A stretch of 64,000 nucleotides of DNA from Polytrichum commune (lineage: Eukaryota > Streptophyta > Polytrichopsida > Polytrichales > Polytrichaceae), in the NCBI GenBank assembly GCA_950295325.1, contig OX485806.1:1862001-1926000 (forward strand). The letters run 5' to 3'. Position 1 is the first letter of the stretch. The number at the start of each line of letters is the position of its first letter. Position numbers and translations under genes: made by a program. Under the pieces are notes generated by a model that worked only from the letters and a program-made list of their open reading frames with translations, was not told the origin of the DNA and did not search any database. This document shows positions 31,701-41,704 of the stretch, piece after piece.

Positions 31701-34016
31701 GGTAGATCTTTCCACCTTAGAATTACCCACTACTTCGAATTCGTCTACGGGAACCCCCGGTCCTTCCCATTCACCCACATCGCTATTATCCAAGTCATGT
31801 ACCGCATTAGTCCTCTCCCTATCTTGTAAAATTATATTTTCCCTCTCCACATCCTTAGTAGCTCTTCTAGCTACCCTATCCAACTCGGAGAGATTAATCT
31901 CTTCATCCGAAGAGTAATTTCCTTGCTCTCCTATTCCTACCTCCAACGGGGCATCCCCTCTCCTAGCCCTAGTAGTTACCGCTAGTGCAGGTGCTTCTTC
32001 AACCACACCCTTACCCTTCACTAACTCATATGTAATAGCATTGGTGTGAGGAGGCCATTGACTTTGCTCCTCTCCAATTCTCGTTGGGAGAGGAAGCATG
32101 TCATCACATGTGGCCTCCAACACTCCATCCATGAACCTAACATCTTGGGAGTTAGATGGTCCCGGATCCGTTGGAGGCGCTTGTCTCCCGTTACTACCAT
32201 TAGGTGGAACTCCTTGTCTATTTTGTATTGGAATGTAACCGGTTGTAGTTTGCAAGCCCGCCGGTGGATGAAAAGTTTGCCTAGCATTACTATGGTCATA
32301 GTATAAGTTAGGTGGCCTAAGTTCATTGGCCGGTACTCCTTGTGGCCTAGCACCTCGCATATTATCCCTTGCTTGTTGTTGTGGATTAGCCACCGGGTAA
32401 GGGACATTAATTATTTTGTCCGGTTGGCGACACGTATCCGAGGGATGACTTCCTCCACAATTGCTACAATTAAACTCTTGACCTTCGGACCAACATTGTC
32501 CTTGAGCGTGCCACCTTCCACAAAAGGGATGAAATTCCTTCTTCTCTAAATTTTGGCCACCTTGCCCTCTAGGTTGTGGTCCTCTATTGCTTCCATTTCC
32601 ATAGTGAGGTGGCGCTTGACCTCGTTGATTTTGTTGAGGTGGGTTACCGTTTCCTCTTTGGTCACGGTTTTGTCCACTTCTACAAAATTGACGCGTGTGG
32701 CCCGGTTGGCCACATTGGACACACCATAATCCGGAAGAATGCCTACCCGACTCAACCGGGGGTGGAGGCCCCGGTTGTTGACTCCGGATCATTAATGACA
32801 TTTGATCCGTGAGGCTTTGCATTTGTTTTATCATAGCCTCTTGGAATCCTAGTTGGCTAGCACCTAGTCTTCTCTCAACCTCCTCCAAGTGTGGATCCGT
32901 TCTAGGGGCCGGTAGTGCCAAAAGAGGTGCCGGTTCCCTAACCGCTAAAGGTCGGGGACCGGTGTCCACAATGGCATATGGAATTTGGTTCTCATACTTA
33001 GCGGGTTCTACCGCTACCACCCTAGGGCGTATGGGGATGAATTGTGGGATCAATTCATCCTCCCTTCTCCATAGCCTTTCGTGATCTTTATCCAAGTTTT
33101 CAATATCTCTAGCCGCACGCTTGGCATCCGCCAAGGTCAAGGGATTCCTTTCTAGAACACCCCTAATAGTTCCGGACTTAAAAAACCCTTGAATGAAAAA
33201 TTGCTTTAGCGTGTCGTCGTTGAGCATGGTACCCACAAATCTAGTGCACACTAAATCAAACCTCCTAATGTAAGCCGAAATTTCTTCCTCCCTTCCTTGC
33301 TTCAATGACGACAATGCCCTTAATGCGGTACTTTGACCCACTTCCGGCCTAAATTCGTTAAGAAACTCCCTTTGTAATTGTTCCCATCCCCTAAAATGTC
33401 CCTCGGCATGATCCCGATACCATTCATAGGCTTCCCCCTCTAGAGTGGTAGGAAACCACACTAACCAATAACCCGGGTCGGTTATGAGGAAGCTAGCCAA
33501 CCGTTCGATATACCGTTCCATGTGCCGAGAGGGGTCCTCATCCTTGGTCCCATAAAATTTAGGGAGATGAGATGGCATATCCATCGCCGCTAAATTTTGT
33601 GGAACCACAATTGGTAGGCCTCTTGGCCTAACCAATGGGTCTATTGGAGGTATAGGAGGTATGGGCGGAATTGGGGGTATGGGTGGTGGATCCATCCCCC
33701 GTTCCTCGGCCATGGTGACCGGTGAACTATTCAACAATCCCCTATCAACTTCTACCGGGAATTCTTCTCTAAGTGTGTAATTTTCCGAAGAAGTTTCACC
33801 ACTCAATTTGGAGGGAGTGATCTCCTCTTCAAGTTGAGCTCCAAGTTCTAAGGTGTCTAGAATTGACCTAGTCCTAGGTTCGACGTTCAAACAACTCTCT
33901 ATTCTAACATTATCTTGTTCTAATCTATTACTGATTTTAGAGGACCGCCTCTTTCGAGTAGATTTCTCTAGTCCTACTATCAAACTTGGTTTTTGTGAGC
34001 GAGTCCTACCTTGCAT
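28794..34016 (-). CDS. Gag-protease-RT-RNaseH polyprotein (1740 aa), no integrase
   Basis: One uninterrupted frame. Approximate order: N-terminal basic/Pro-rich segment (1-140, with a PPIPPI repeat), capsid-like gag (150-310, 'EGEAYEWYRDHAEGHFRGW'), CCHC knuckle CVQCGQPGHTRQFC (431-444) and a second Cys/His cluster (497-528), retropepsin-like protease (VLVDGGSSLNIL, about 848-859, with D-G-G where D-S/T-G is usual), reverse transcriptase (about 1210-1400; catalytic VFVDDFS at 1372-1378), RNase H (about 1530-1670; 'VYCDASNVAIGSAL'), and the start of the H2C2 pre-integrase knuckle (CHDSACGGHFNG), at which the frame stops. Full Ty3-type elements continue with integrase of 300-400 residues. The VDDF RT box recalls the Athila/Tat group. 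Coding capacity is intact, so it may supply RT but cannot integrate unaided. Confidence 0.92.
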   Translation of the reverse strand: MQGRTRSQKPSLIVGLEKSTRKRRSSKISNRLEQDNVRIESCLNVEPRTRSILDTLELGAQLEEEITPSKLSGETSSENYTLREEFPVEVDRGLLNSSPVTMAEERGMDPPPIPPIPPIPPIPPIDPLVRPRGLPIVVPQNLAAMDMPSHLPKFYGTKDEDPSRHMERYIERLASFLITDPGYWLVWFPTTLEGEAYEWYRDHAEGHFRGWEQLQREFLNEFRPEVGQSTALRALSSLKQGREEEISAYIRRFDLVCTRFVGTMLNDDTLKQFFIQGFFKSGTIRGVLERNPLTLADAKRAARDIENLDKDHERLWRREDELIPQFIPIRPRVVAVEPAKYENQIPYAIVDTGPRPLAVREPAPLLALPAPRTDPHLEEVERRLGASQLGFQEAMIKQMQSLTDQMSLMIRSQQPGPPPPVESGRHSSGLWCVQCGQPGHTRQFCRSGQNRDQRGNGNPPQQNQRGQAPPHYGNGSNRGPQPRGQGGQNLEKKEFHPFCGRWHAQGQCWSEGQEFNCSNCGGSHPSDTCRQPDKIINVPYPVANPQQQARDNMRGARPQGVPANELRPPNLYYDHSNARQTFHPPAGLQTTTGYIPIQNRQGVPPNGSNGRQAPPTDPGPSNSQDVRFMDGVLEATCDDMLPLPTRIGEEQSQWPPHTNAITYELVKGKGVVEEAPALAVTTRARRGDAPLEVGIGEQGNYSSDEEINLSELDRVARRATKDVERENIILQDRERTNAVHDLDNSDVGEWEGPGVPVDEFEVVGNSKVERSTGYDLWADLSTLKADITFGQLLEISPTARKTLKEGMPVHKRMRKVKAKIAARIQSQGGRHVKAIEIEVVIVDKVVPNVLVDGGSSLNILPEDTMKKLGLGLTGPSPLVINMANQSSTTPLGMIKDCRMTTGGEEYLVTFHVIKMHSNKDTFPILLGRPWLRMANAMVNWGGPKPSITYGPEGNRVIVSIGSLEGWMEKEMYLPLEKEIDDLNENEIGKALVGVVHPEGQRVVIDSGSGSLGPNFYNYGDNGDYAQWLREYPESEVDVMVTFHQVGLGSEFPSVSLGEGSLLEPCEVLTEEEWISGGLTPWVDDVEEGEVSLIHVDGTQEEDVIIESSKLEEPLHFKTTSTGIVVGQDVKDYPNVPSDWYRNKEEQAHVSEADWRYVDVKLKNGKTRQMKMGSKLGEKEVREYSNLVDEFSDTFAWSYDELKGIPREMVEHRIPLIPGARPIRQKERRMNPQLQLLVKAELERLLKAGFIKPVEITDWVSPMVLVKKKKGKLRVCVDYRKLNSCTQKDHFPLPFITLLLEEVGGHSRYTFMDGYAGYNQISIALQDIHKTAFTTPWGTFVWVVMPFGLCNAPATFQRLVMYIFTDLLFKSMTVFVDDFSTQSNVDDHLHCVREALVRCRKMRLALNPDKTFLGVNKGVLLGYVVSEKGREPDPDKIAAISDLATPTNSKGISKLLGHVGWYRELIPNFSKIAVPITHLLKKDVKFEWTDACQKAFEELRDRLSTYPVLIPPNWGKPFHVYCDASNVAIGSALCQATGEKEKDQPIAYASKQLTPAERNYSTTERECLAMVFSVKKFRHYLMCNPVVFFVDHMAIKYLINKAELSGRLARWVLLLEEFDYTVEYKPGRMHLQADHLSRLSEEIGKNPVNDMLVDDSLFVVTSTPEWYAGIVEFLTTHKLPKEWTKEERRKVRVNSRQFVVVGHRLFRRGSDGILRRCVSKTEVEAILIACHDSACGGHFNG

Positions 34017-34925
34017 TCCATAAGAATCGATCGACCCTCACTTGACCACACATAATCCTAGCAATTCCCCTCTTAATATTTTCACTTGTCTTGGTGTGGT
34101 TATAATTTTTTTAGGAGGTGAGGAAAAGAACCTGCAAGCCCACTTAGGTGAAAGAATCCCAATAGGGGATAGGCATGTTCATGTTAATTTTTTGGTTAAG
34201 TCGGAGCATCACCTCCGCACCTTCCCGCAAATTAACACTCACCACAATACCGATTGTGAGGGGGTGACCTTCCGAGTAGATTATGTTAAAAGTCGAGGCT
34301 TCACCCTTCAACTTCTCACACCATCCACAATTCGGGAATTACCCTCTACAACGGATAACAACAATCACGAGTACAAAAGGCATTCCTTAATTAGTTAATG
34401 AGTTCACTTTGAAGAAATAAACATACCTTGAGCAATCGCATCCCCCTGTGAGTTAGCACTCCCCTCAATCGTGACTCAATGTAACAACACCATAAACTTT
34501 GTGAAATATTAATTTAATCTAGAGCATGAAATGACAACTCCCAAAACTTTGAGACTCACCCCGAGGTGAGTGTCAAAGTTCAATGTCCTAAGGTGAATTT
34601 ACCCTCTAATGTTTTAATGAGCTACTCGGTTATAGGTTCCTTTTAAGTTCTTAGCAAATCCCCAAAAAGGTTGAGGACGTACCTTCGCCGCGCTCCTTCC
34701 TCAAAAATGAATTTGCGTAATTGACAATGCAATTCATTCCAAGGAATAGTTGAAATACAATGAATTCAAATGTAACCCAAAGAGAGAATACTTACCGAGT
34801 TTCGGGTGCTCCTTCCCTTCTCTCAAGTTTGTGTCTCCAATTTTTCCTAGTTGCCTCCAAGTCTCCTAGTCGCCTCCAAGTCTTGTAACTACCTTCCGCT
34901 TCGCTCCCGGCGGACGCACCAATTA
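34017..34925 (-). other. Retrotransposon leader between 5' LTR and gag
   Basis: About 900 bp between the 5' LTR and the polyprotein start (minus strand), typical of long plant Ty3 leaders. The open frame 34042-34398 on the plus strand shows no known motif. Confidence 0.6.
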
Positions 34926-36890
34926 TGTGAGGCCAAACCCCCCACCCTTAAGCGTCCGTAGTCCGAGTAGTGGGTTTGGGCTCACATTCCTCCGCGGTAT
35001 TGGATTTGGACTTGGATGAGTCCATAGTGCAAGGTTCACCCTTCAAGTGGTCTTGGATTTAACTAGAATTTCATTGGTGTCTCCATACCGTACATAAGCC
35101 TTTAAGTATTAAGAAATACTTATGTGACTTATGTCAATCTCTCCCTCGCACCTTTGGTCTTTGCTTCCTTTGTCTTGCCATCGCGAGAGTGCTCCACATT
35201 CTCCATTAAGTTGTGCACGTGGTTTATTTTTAGAGAGAGGATGCAAGTGTTAAAAAAAACACTATTCTCTATAGTCAATCTCAAATACATTTACTTGTGA
35301 AAGCCACACATAACACTAACTAGCATAATGTAACTAACTACTTGTCTATGAGCTAATTAGGTAGGCTATCTACTAAGCTCCTTCATAAACCCAGCTTCTT
35401 AGCTTCTAACTAAACAAACCCAGCTCCTTCATAAACCCAGCTCCTTCATGAACCCAGCTCCTTAGCTTCTAACTAAACAAACCCAGGTCCTTCATAAACC
35501 CAGCTCTTTACTTTCTAACTAAACAAACCCAGCTCCTTCATAAACCCAGCTCCTTCATGAACCCAGCTCCTTAGCTTCTAACTAAACAAACCCAGGTCCT
35601 TCATAAACCCAGCTCTTTACTTTCTAACTAAACAAACCCAGCTCCTTCATAAACCCAGCTCCTTCATGAACCCACAACTTTGTAGTTGTAATCCCCAACT
35701 ACCTCACTAATTATTCAAGCCCTTAACTAATCTTCCTACCTAATTTCCCTAATTCTACTAACAACCCCTTTCTAATCACACAATTCTTCTCTAATCCTAA
35801 AATCCTAAAATCCTAGAGAGGAGAGGGGGAGAGAGAATTTCCTAACTTCACTAAGACTAACTAATCCACACAAGTATATTTTTGCACTCATCACAACATC
35901 AAGTGCTCAACTCTTAAACATGGAACTTGCAACCACGTGTATTCAAAACATGAACTTAAAGTACCACAAATTGGAATCATGAATTAACTTTAAAATCCTT
36001 CACGTCAACACTAATTCTACCAAGAGGTCAAGCCCTCTTCAAGGCTAACAAGCCTTGGCTCTCAAACTAAAAACTAAGCACACACATGTGCTCCAATATG
36101 GCTTCCCACACCCACACTTATAACTCGTGGGGTGCCTTGGAGCACAAAGGAAAGAGAGGATGAGTGAGGGAAGAATGAGGGATTATATAGTAAGCTTGAG
36201 GGGGTGAGCACCCTCAAGGCTCACGATAAGCCCTTGAGATTTCCTCCTACTTAGTAGGCGCCAATCCTATCTTCTAAGCCTTCCTCCCTCAAATGATCAA
36301 CAAGGATCCTAATTCGAACATTTAACTAGCCTTGGCTTTCTACCTACCACACTTTACCAAACTTGGGATGCTTCAACCCAAACTTAGCCTCCTTCGCTTT
36401 CCGCCGCCATAACTTTCTCCCCTTACTTTCCCAAATCGTCGCTCACCACTTAATTCAAACCACGATGCTTAACTCGTGATTTGATTGGTGCTTTGAGAAT
36501 TTGCTTATCCTCCACCTTACATTCTTCCTTGGGCCTTCCCCATTAAGTGGCCATGATGAGGTGGTCCACTTGTGCGCTCCATGTGATCCTCCATTCATCC
36601 CAATTCGAATGCACTTGCCTCTTGAGTCACTTTGGTTGTCTCCATCCATTTGTACTAGCCTACTTACTAACTACTCAATCCAAGTTCTCCTTACCTATCC
36701 TCATTCACTCAAATCCTTCCGAAGGTAAAAACACAATAACAACTCACATCCTAGCCTCTTACAACATGGTACTTCTAAGACTAACATTTCACTCTTTTTA
36801 TATTTTTGTGAAGTAACATGCTACTTCAAAGTGCATCAACTAACGTTTCAAGGGTCTAAGACTAAATGTGGGCACCCTTTTGGGCTCACA
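34926..36890 (-). repeat. LTR, right copy (5' LTR of the minus-strand element)
   Basis: Same length and edges as the left LTR, with the same internal tandem array at about 35390-35675. On the minus strand it begins TGTGAGCCCAAAAGGGTGCC. Confidence 0.95.
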
Positions 36891-36947
36891 GAGGCCATCG
36901 ACCTTCACCGCGAACATCTCAATGGCGCTTCTGCTTGATCTTGCCAT
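36891..36947 (-). CDS. ParB/methyltransferase-like gene, exon 1, 5' part split by retroelement
   Basis: Acceptor TTCTGTTGCAG/ATGG at 36948 is followed immediately by ATG and 19 codons (MARSSRSAIEMFAVKVDGL) that run into the LTR. If the element and one copy of its GAGGC duplication are set aside, the frame continues without interruption at 26765 (PESVLDDNG...). The ATG at the exon edge may be the true start, with the preceding intron in the 5' UTR, or an internal Met. Confidence 0.6.
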
Positions 36948-36975
36948 CTGCAACAGAATATAAACAATTAGTGAC

Positions 36976-37607
36976 TTTACGAACGAACGTTCGTAAGTGA
37001 CATGCATATCCCACAGACTACGCAGTGTTAATGCGTCTTTGCAATTGATGTAATTATATTTACGAACGTTCGCTCGTAAATGAGGGGTTGCAAGATCATA
37101 TAAATTTTTAGTATTGAGTTTACGAACGAGCGTTCGTAAAAGATATGAAGATCAAAGAGACTACTCGTCATGAATGTGTTTGTAATATATTTGGTTATTT
37201 TTACGAACGATCGTTCGTAAAAGATATAGGTTTTATAGGTTTGGATTCATTTACGAACGTGCGTTCGTAAGTATGTCCATTTGGTCTATCTTTTCGGATA
37301 TTTGGTTGATTTATCTTTCGTAAGTACATGTGATTTGTCTTATTGGTGTTCGCAAAATTGTATTTGTTCTTTAGATATTCATAGAGGTTCATATTTAAGT
37401 TAAGGTTCTTTCTGAGTGATATTTTGAGTATATTTACGAACGTGCGTTCGTAAATATAGATCATCTCAAAGAACGTGGAGTGCGTATTTACGAACGCACG
37501 TTCGTAAATGGAGGTTCGGTATGCAGTGTATGTCCATTTACGAACGAGCGTTCGTAAATGGAGGTGGGTATGCAGTGTATGTCCATTTACGAACGAGCGT
37601 TCGTATA
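36976..37607. repeat. Array of nine TTTACGAACG palindromes
   Basis: Near-perfect 22-bp palindromes start at 36976, 37059, 37119, 37200, 37250, 37433, 37487, 37537 and 37586. The central dinucleotide varies (AA, TT, AG, AT, TG, CA). The last two belong to a 49-bp tandem unit ('gtatgcagtgtatgtcc' plus palindrome). The array sits immediately 5' of the ParB/methyltransferase-like exon 1, so probably in its 5' intron or promoter region. Open frames reading 'IYERxFVN' are translations of the palindromes. Confidence 0.95.
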
Positions 37608-37619
37608 TGTGATGGTTTT

Positions 37620-38098
37620 GGGATCCCCTGTCCGTACATATATGTATTCGTGTATATACGAATACGTATATATATGTATATGTATATAACTCACTTATTA
37701 GCTACTCTGCTTGCAGCCGTGCCTGCAAAATTTTGGTCAGAATGATGCAATTCTTCAATCATAAAGCAATTGAGATGCAGAATGAGATGCAGAATGAAAC
37801 ATGAAGAAAAGAGTGATAGTTCACATTGCATGTAACAAAAGAAATTGAATTCAAGAAGCAACATTTTCAGAATGTGAGAGGAGTTGGAAAGGATAACAAA
37901 TTACATTGAAATGCTGCACACTGCAATCCCTGCTTCTTCTCTTTCTGAAAATCCCAGAAATCCTCACAACTGCACACTCAATTGCCTTTCAAATGCACAC
38001 TCAGATAACTCTCTAATGCAGACCTCAAGCCTTCACAGCTTATATACAAACCCTAGTATACTCCTATGTACACAAAACTCACAACCTTGTAGCTCTCA
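37620..38098. other. AT microsatellite and spacer
   Basis: Alternating 'gtatatacgaatacgtatatatatg' lies near 37650-37690. No gene is seen to 38098. Confidence 0.6.
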
Positions 38099-38420
38099 AG
38101 CTTCTGAACTCTTAAGCAAACCCTAAACTCTCAAGCTTCCCTAAACTCTCAAGCTTCACTTCTGAAGCTTCCCTAAACTCTCAAGCTTCACTTCTGAAGC
38201 TTCCTTAAACTCTCAAGCTTCAACTCTGAAGCTTCCTTAAACTCTCAAGCTTCTATAGATCACCCTCAAGCTCTCAATCCGAAACTCTGAAGCTTTCCTA
38301 CTCAAGCTCTCAAGCTTTTGAAACTCACAAACTCTCACACTGAAAGCTTTCACAAACTCACAAGCTTTCACAATGAAAGCTTTCACAAACTCAAAAGCTT
38401 TCACACAAGCTCTCAATCTG
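38099..38420. repeat. AAGCTT-rich tandem repeat
   Basis: Repeats of 'ctaaactctcaagcttc' and 'acttctgaagcttcc' (roughly 34-bp composite units, three to four copies) are followed by 'gaaagctttcacaaactcacaagc' units. The palindrome GAAGCTTC recurs throughout. Confidence 0.85.
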
Positions 38421-38624
38421 AAATCTCTCAAAACTTGCAACAAAACTAATTTAAAACTTCAAGACTAAAAAAAGCAAGAGCTTCGCTCTCTAAACGCTCC
38501 GCTCCTCCTCTCCTCGAAATGACAAATGAGGAGAAGAGGAAGGGGCGCGGGGAGGTAGGTGCGCCGCTAGGGTTTCCCAGCACCTGCCACGTGGCACAAC
38601 TCCACTGGCTAGGGTTGGGAGAGA

Positions 38625-38695
38625 GATGGGATGGGATGGTATGGGAGGTGATGGGAAGGGATGGGATGGGATGGGATGCGATGGGAGATGGGAGA
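38625..38695. repeat. (GGGAT)n simple repeat
   Basis: Degenerate GATGG/GGGAT pentamers. Confidence 0.9.
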
Positions 38696-38739
38696 TGGTT
38701 GTATATTGGAACCCTTCATGTTATTCTCATGCTTTGACA

Positions 38740-40335
38740 TATTTATATGTAATGGACGCGTTTAAGGCATTAACTTGACAAGCTTAGTTCAAATACATGA
38801 ATTTTACTCGTTTTATTTCCTTAGTACCTCTACATTTGGATTCCTTGTAAACATATTTTAGGAAAATATGCTCAGTTAATTCGTAATAAACAATGCATGT
38901 CACTCCCTAGGTTGTCAATGTAGAATCCACCCCCAAAGATATATATATGGTGTTTTAAAATATAGTTTATGTAAGAGCTAGATATCTTTCAATTAATTCG
39001 ATGGTTCCTCAAATAAATATTACATGCAAAAAAGAATTCATAATAATATGAGATTGCGCAGAGTTGCTATACGATAGGATGTCAATTCAAGTTCTAATAT
39101 TAGGTGTTAGCTTGAACTAATGCATTTCTGGAGTGGTCAACTATTTTGCTAGCATCAACTACGAGCTTGCGATGAATGAAGTTAATGCAATTACAAGGGT
39201 TTTTGAGGAGTCAATATTGTTTGTGTGTGTAATGTATCCTAGTAACAATCTAAAACCTAAACCCAAATACCACATACACAACTTTCACAAACCCTAAACC
39301 CCTAAACCCTACCCCCAAACCCTTACCCTAAACCCTAACCGCAAACCCTAAACCCTACATCCCTGCATCTTTTTATCTTACCAACCTTTCTTATATGTGG
39401 CCATGTTGTTTTCTGAGGGCAGGTCAAATTGGTCTACCAATGTTGGTTGGATGGAGAATGCTTAATTCCGTTCATAACAACTATAATAATTGATAATGAT
39501 GGCAATTGTCAATTTCACATTCCAAATTAATAGATTTGAGATAAAACTTTGGTTTAAGTGATAAGCGAAATTTCAAATATTCCCACTTTCACCTTAATAG
39601 TTCTGAGTGAAATTTCATCACACAATCCACGATCTTATTATAATAACATGCATGTCTTAAGACTTCAATTTATATCAACACTTTAAGCTATGATGATGCA
39701 CATCCTTCTCATAGGATGCAAAACATATATTAATTGTAAGTACATACTATTGTATGCACCATTCCAAATTAATAGTGCATTTCCCCAAACCCTAAAAGTC
39801 TATTTCCAATAGGACCTCAACTCATTTAATCATGTGTCAACTTAAACTAACAATCGAACAATGCATTCAACTATAAATATCACCAATGATCTAATAAACA
39901 TTTAACCAATGTGTATCCGTACCCTTACAACAAGTGGACGAAAATTCAATTTCCAATAGGACGTCAAACACATAATAATTGTAAATATGATTCAACGTTA
40001 CGGTAGCTAGTATGGTTTCAAGTCTCAATGATCATTACGCTATCATACTATGCAGCATTACAAATTGATTAATCCTTCCTACTCATGCCATTTTAATTCC
40101 TTATTTTCACACCTAGATACCATTTGAAAGAAGACCTAACTTACATATATTATTAGGTATAATTAGTTCATAGTGTCCTCAATCTACCCTAGTGCAAGCC
40201 ATTATGGATTAACCCGATTTTTTAGTTGTATTCATGCACTTGGTGACCATATTACGGTCATTTTTTGATGTGAAACATATGATACCTATAATTTTAGGGG
40301 CGTCCGCAACATGTTTCTTAGCCACTCTGACCTCA
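38740..40335. other. Gene-free AT-rich region with degenerate telomere-like tract
   Basis: No gene is seen. 39289-39358 holds imperfect CCCTAAA repeats (CCCTAAACC, CCCTTACC, CCCTAACC variants), like an old interstitial telomere sequence on the complementary strand. Confidence 0.65.
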
Positions 40336-40338
40336 CTG

Positions 40339-40383
<45 letters not shown>

Positions 40384-40384
40384 G
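40336..40384. repeat. (GT)n(AT)n microsatellite
   Basis: GTGTGTGTGTGTG passing into a TATATATA tract; a similar TA tract lies at 40498-40530. Confidence 0.95.
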
Positions 40385-40906
40385 ACTTCGACATTCATAA
40401 CTTTATTAGGCATCAATTGTCAATTAACTTGGACTTCATACCTTAGTCGCAAATCATTAAATATTCAATGTTAACCATCTCCATATTTAGACATTATGTG
40501 TATATATATATATATACGTATATACATATATTTCGATGAGACCTTGGTCACAACTAAGGTGTGCAACCGATTTATATATTTTCAATATGTTGGCGTGCAT
40601 GCAAGGCATGTTCCATACATGACAATGCTATTTATATAATTCCGCATGGATGGAATGGGAGATTGTTAGGTCAAAGAAGGCGGCGGGAATCTGCTTTTTA
40701 AAAAGCATCCAAGGGATTTTGAACCAGCGGGGTGAAGTACTTAAAGCTCTTCCCCCCACAACAAAGCTCTTTTCAGCGGCACATGCAAGTGTGCGCTCTA
40801 CAGACCTCACCGAACGCGCTCAAGCCATTTCGTGTGCGCCAACCCTACACCACCCAGGTACAGTACAGGCTGTACCTACCGCATATACCGCCGTAAATAC
40901 CGGAAC

Positions 40907-41704
40907 TTTACGAACGCACGTTCGTAAAGATGAAGAGCTTCAGGTTTAGACAAACGATTCGGACCTGGACATGGCAAGGATTTACGAACGCGCGTTCGTA
41001 AATTCCACATGAGAGCATGTTCTGGATTGGGCTACTCATATGGATAGTCACATGCACGTAATCCATCTCAGTTATTTACGAACGTGCGTTCGTAAATATG
41101 CCTTCGAGGACCATGCAGACATATTTGACCCTTATCTATTGGTACCTGATGGTCGGTAATTTACGAACGTGCGTTCGTAAATCCCACAGGAGATCATGTT
41201 TTGGATTGAGCTACTCATGGATAGTCACATGCACATCATCCATGGCATTTATTTACGAACGTGCGTTCGTAAATATGCCTTCGAGTTTCATACATACATA
41301 TTTGACCCTTGTCTATTGGTACCTGTTGGTCGGTAATTTACGAACGTGCGTTCGTAAATCCCACATGAGAGCATGTTCTGGATTGAGGTACTCATATGGT
41401 TAGTCACATGCACTTAATCCATGACAGTCATTTACGAACGTGCGTTCGTAAATATGCCTTCGAGGATCATACATACTTATTTGACCCGTATCTATTGTTA
41501 CCTGATGGTCGGGAATTTACGAACGTTCGTTCGTAAATACATGTCATTATTGTCTACGCATCCAGCAACACATCTTCATTCATGCACATCAGTATGGCAG
41601 TAATTTACGAACACAGAATAGCAAGAAAAATATGCTCATCGCTCGTCCGTGAAGGATGTGAACACGGGGTCGCACCCATTTACGAACGTCCGTTCGTAAA
41701 TGGG
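40907..41704. repeat. Array of nine TTTACGAACG palindromes, 178-bp tandem unit
   Basis: Palindromes start at 40907, 40981, 41075, 41160, 41252, 41337, 41431, 41516 and 41679. Between 40981 and 41537 they alternate with two unique spacers ('cccacatgagagcatgttctgg' and 'atgccttcgaggaccatgca' types), giving a unit of 177-179 bp with two palindromes, repeated about three times. The copy at 41679 extends to a 30-bp palindrome (CCCATTTACGAACG arm, 41675-41704). A half site lies at about 41603. Confidence 0.95.

Larger units (their letters stand above)
26771..36890 (-). mobile_element. Ty3-type LTR retrotransposon lacking integrase
   Basis: A 10,120-bp insertion with two LTRs of equal length (1965 bp, offset 8155 bp throughout), 5-bp duplications GAGGC and a large gag-pol frame on the minus strand. 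Reading the minus strand, the 5' LTR is 34926-36890. The internal region starts TAATTGGTGCGTCC, and a primer-binding site is expected at about 34900-34920. The internal region ends soon after RNase H: no integrase core (DDE) is present and no polypurine tract is visible before the 3' LTR. The other internal junction (28736 onward, plus strand) also begins TAATTGGCGACC, like a second primer-binding site in the opposite direction. It interrupts exon 1 of the ParB/methyltransferase-like gene. LTR equality suggests recent insertion. Confidence 0.9.

Noticed and set aside
37201-37464. Open frame reading IYERTFVN repeats as a possible repeat protein
   Set aside because: The repeated residues are translations of the TTTACGAACG palindromes, which sit in introns and spacers; composition elsewhere is random AT-rich.
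22000-41700. CRISPR-like array, because of regularly spaced palindromic repeats
   Set aside because: The host is eukaryotic, repeats are only 22 bp and irregularly spaced, spacers are themselves repeated, and no cas genes are present.
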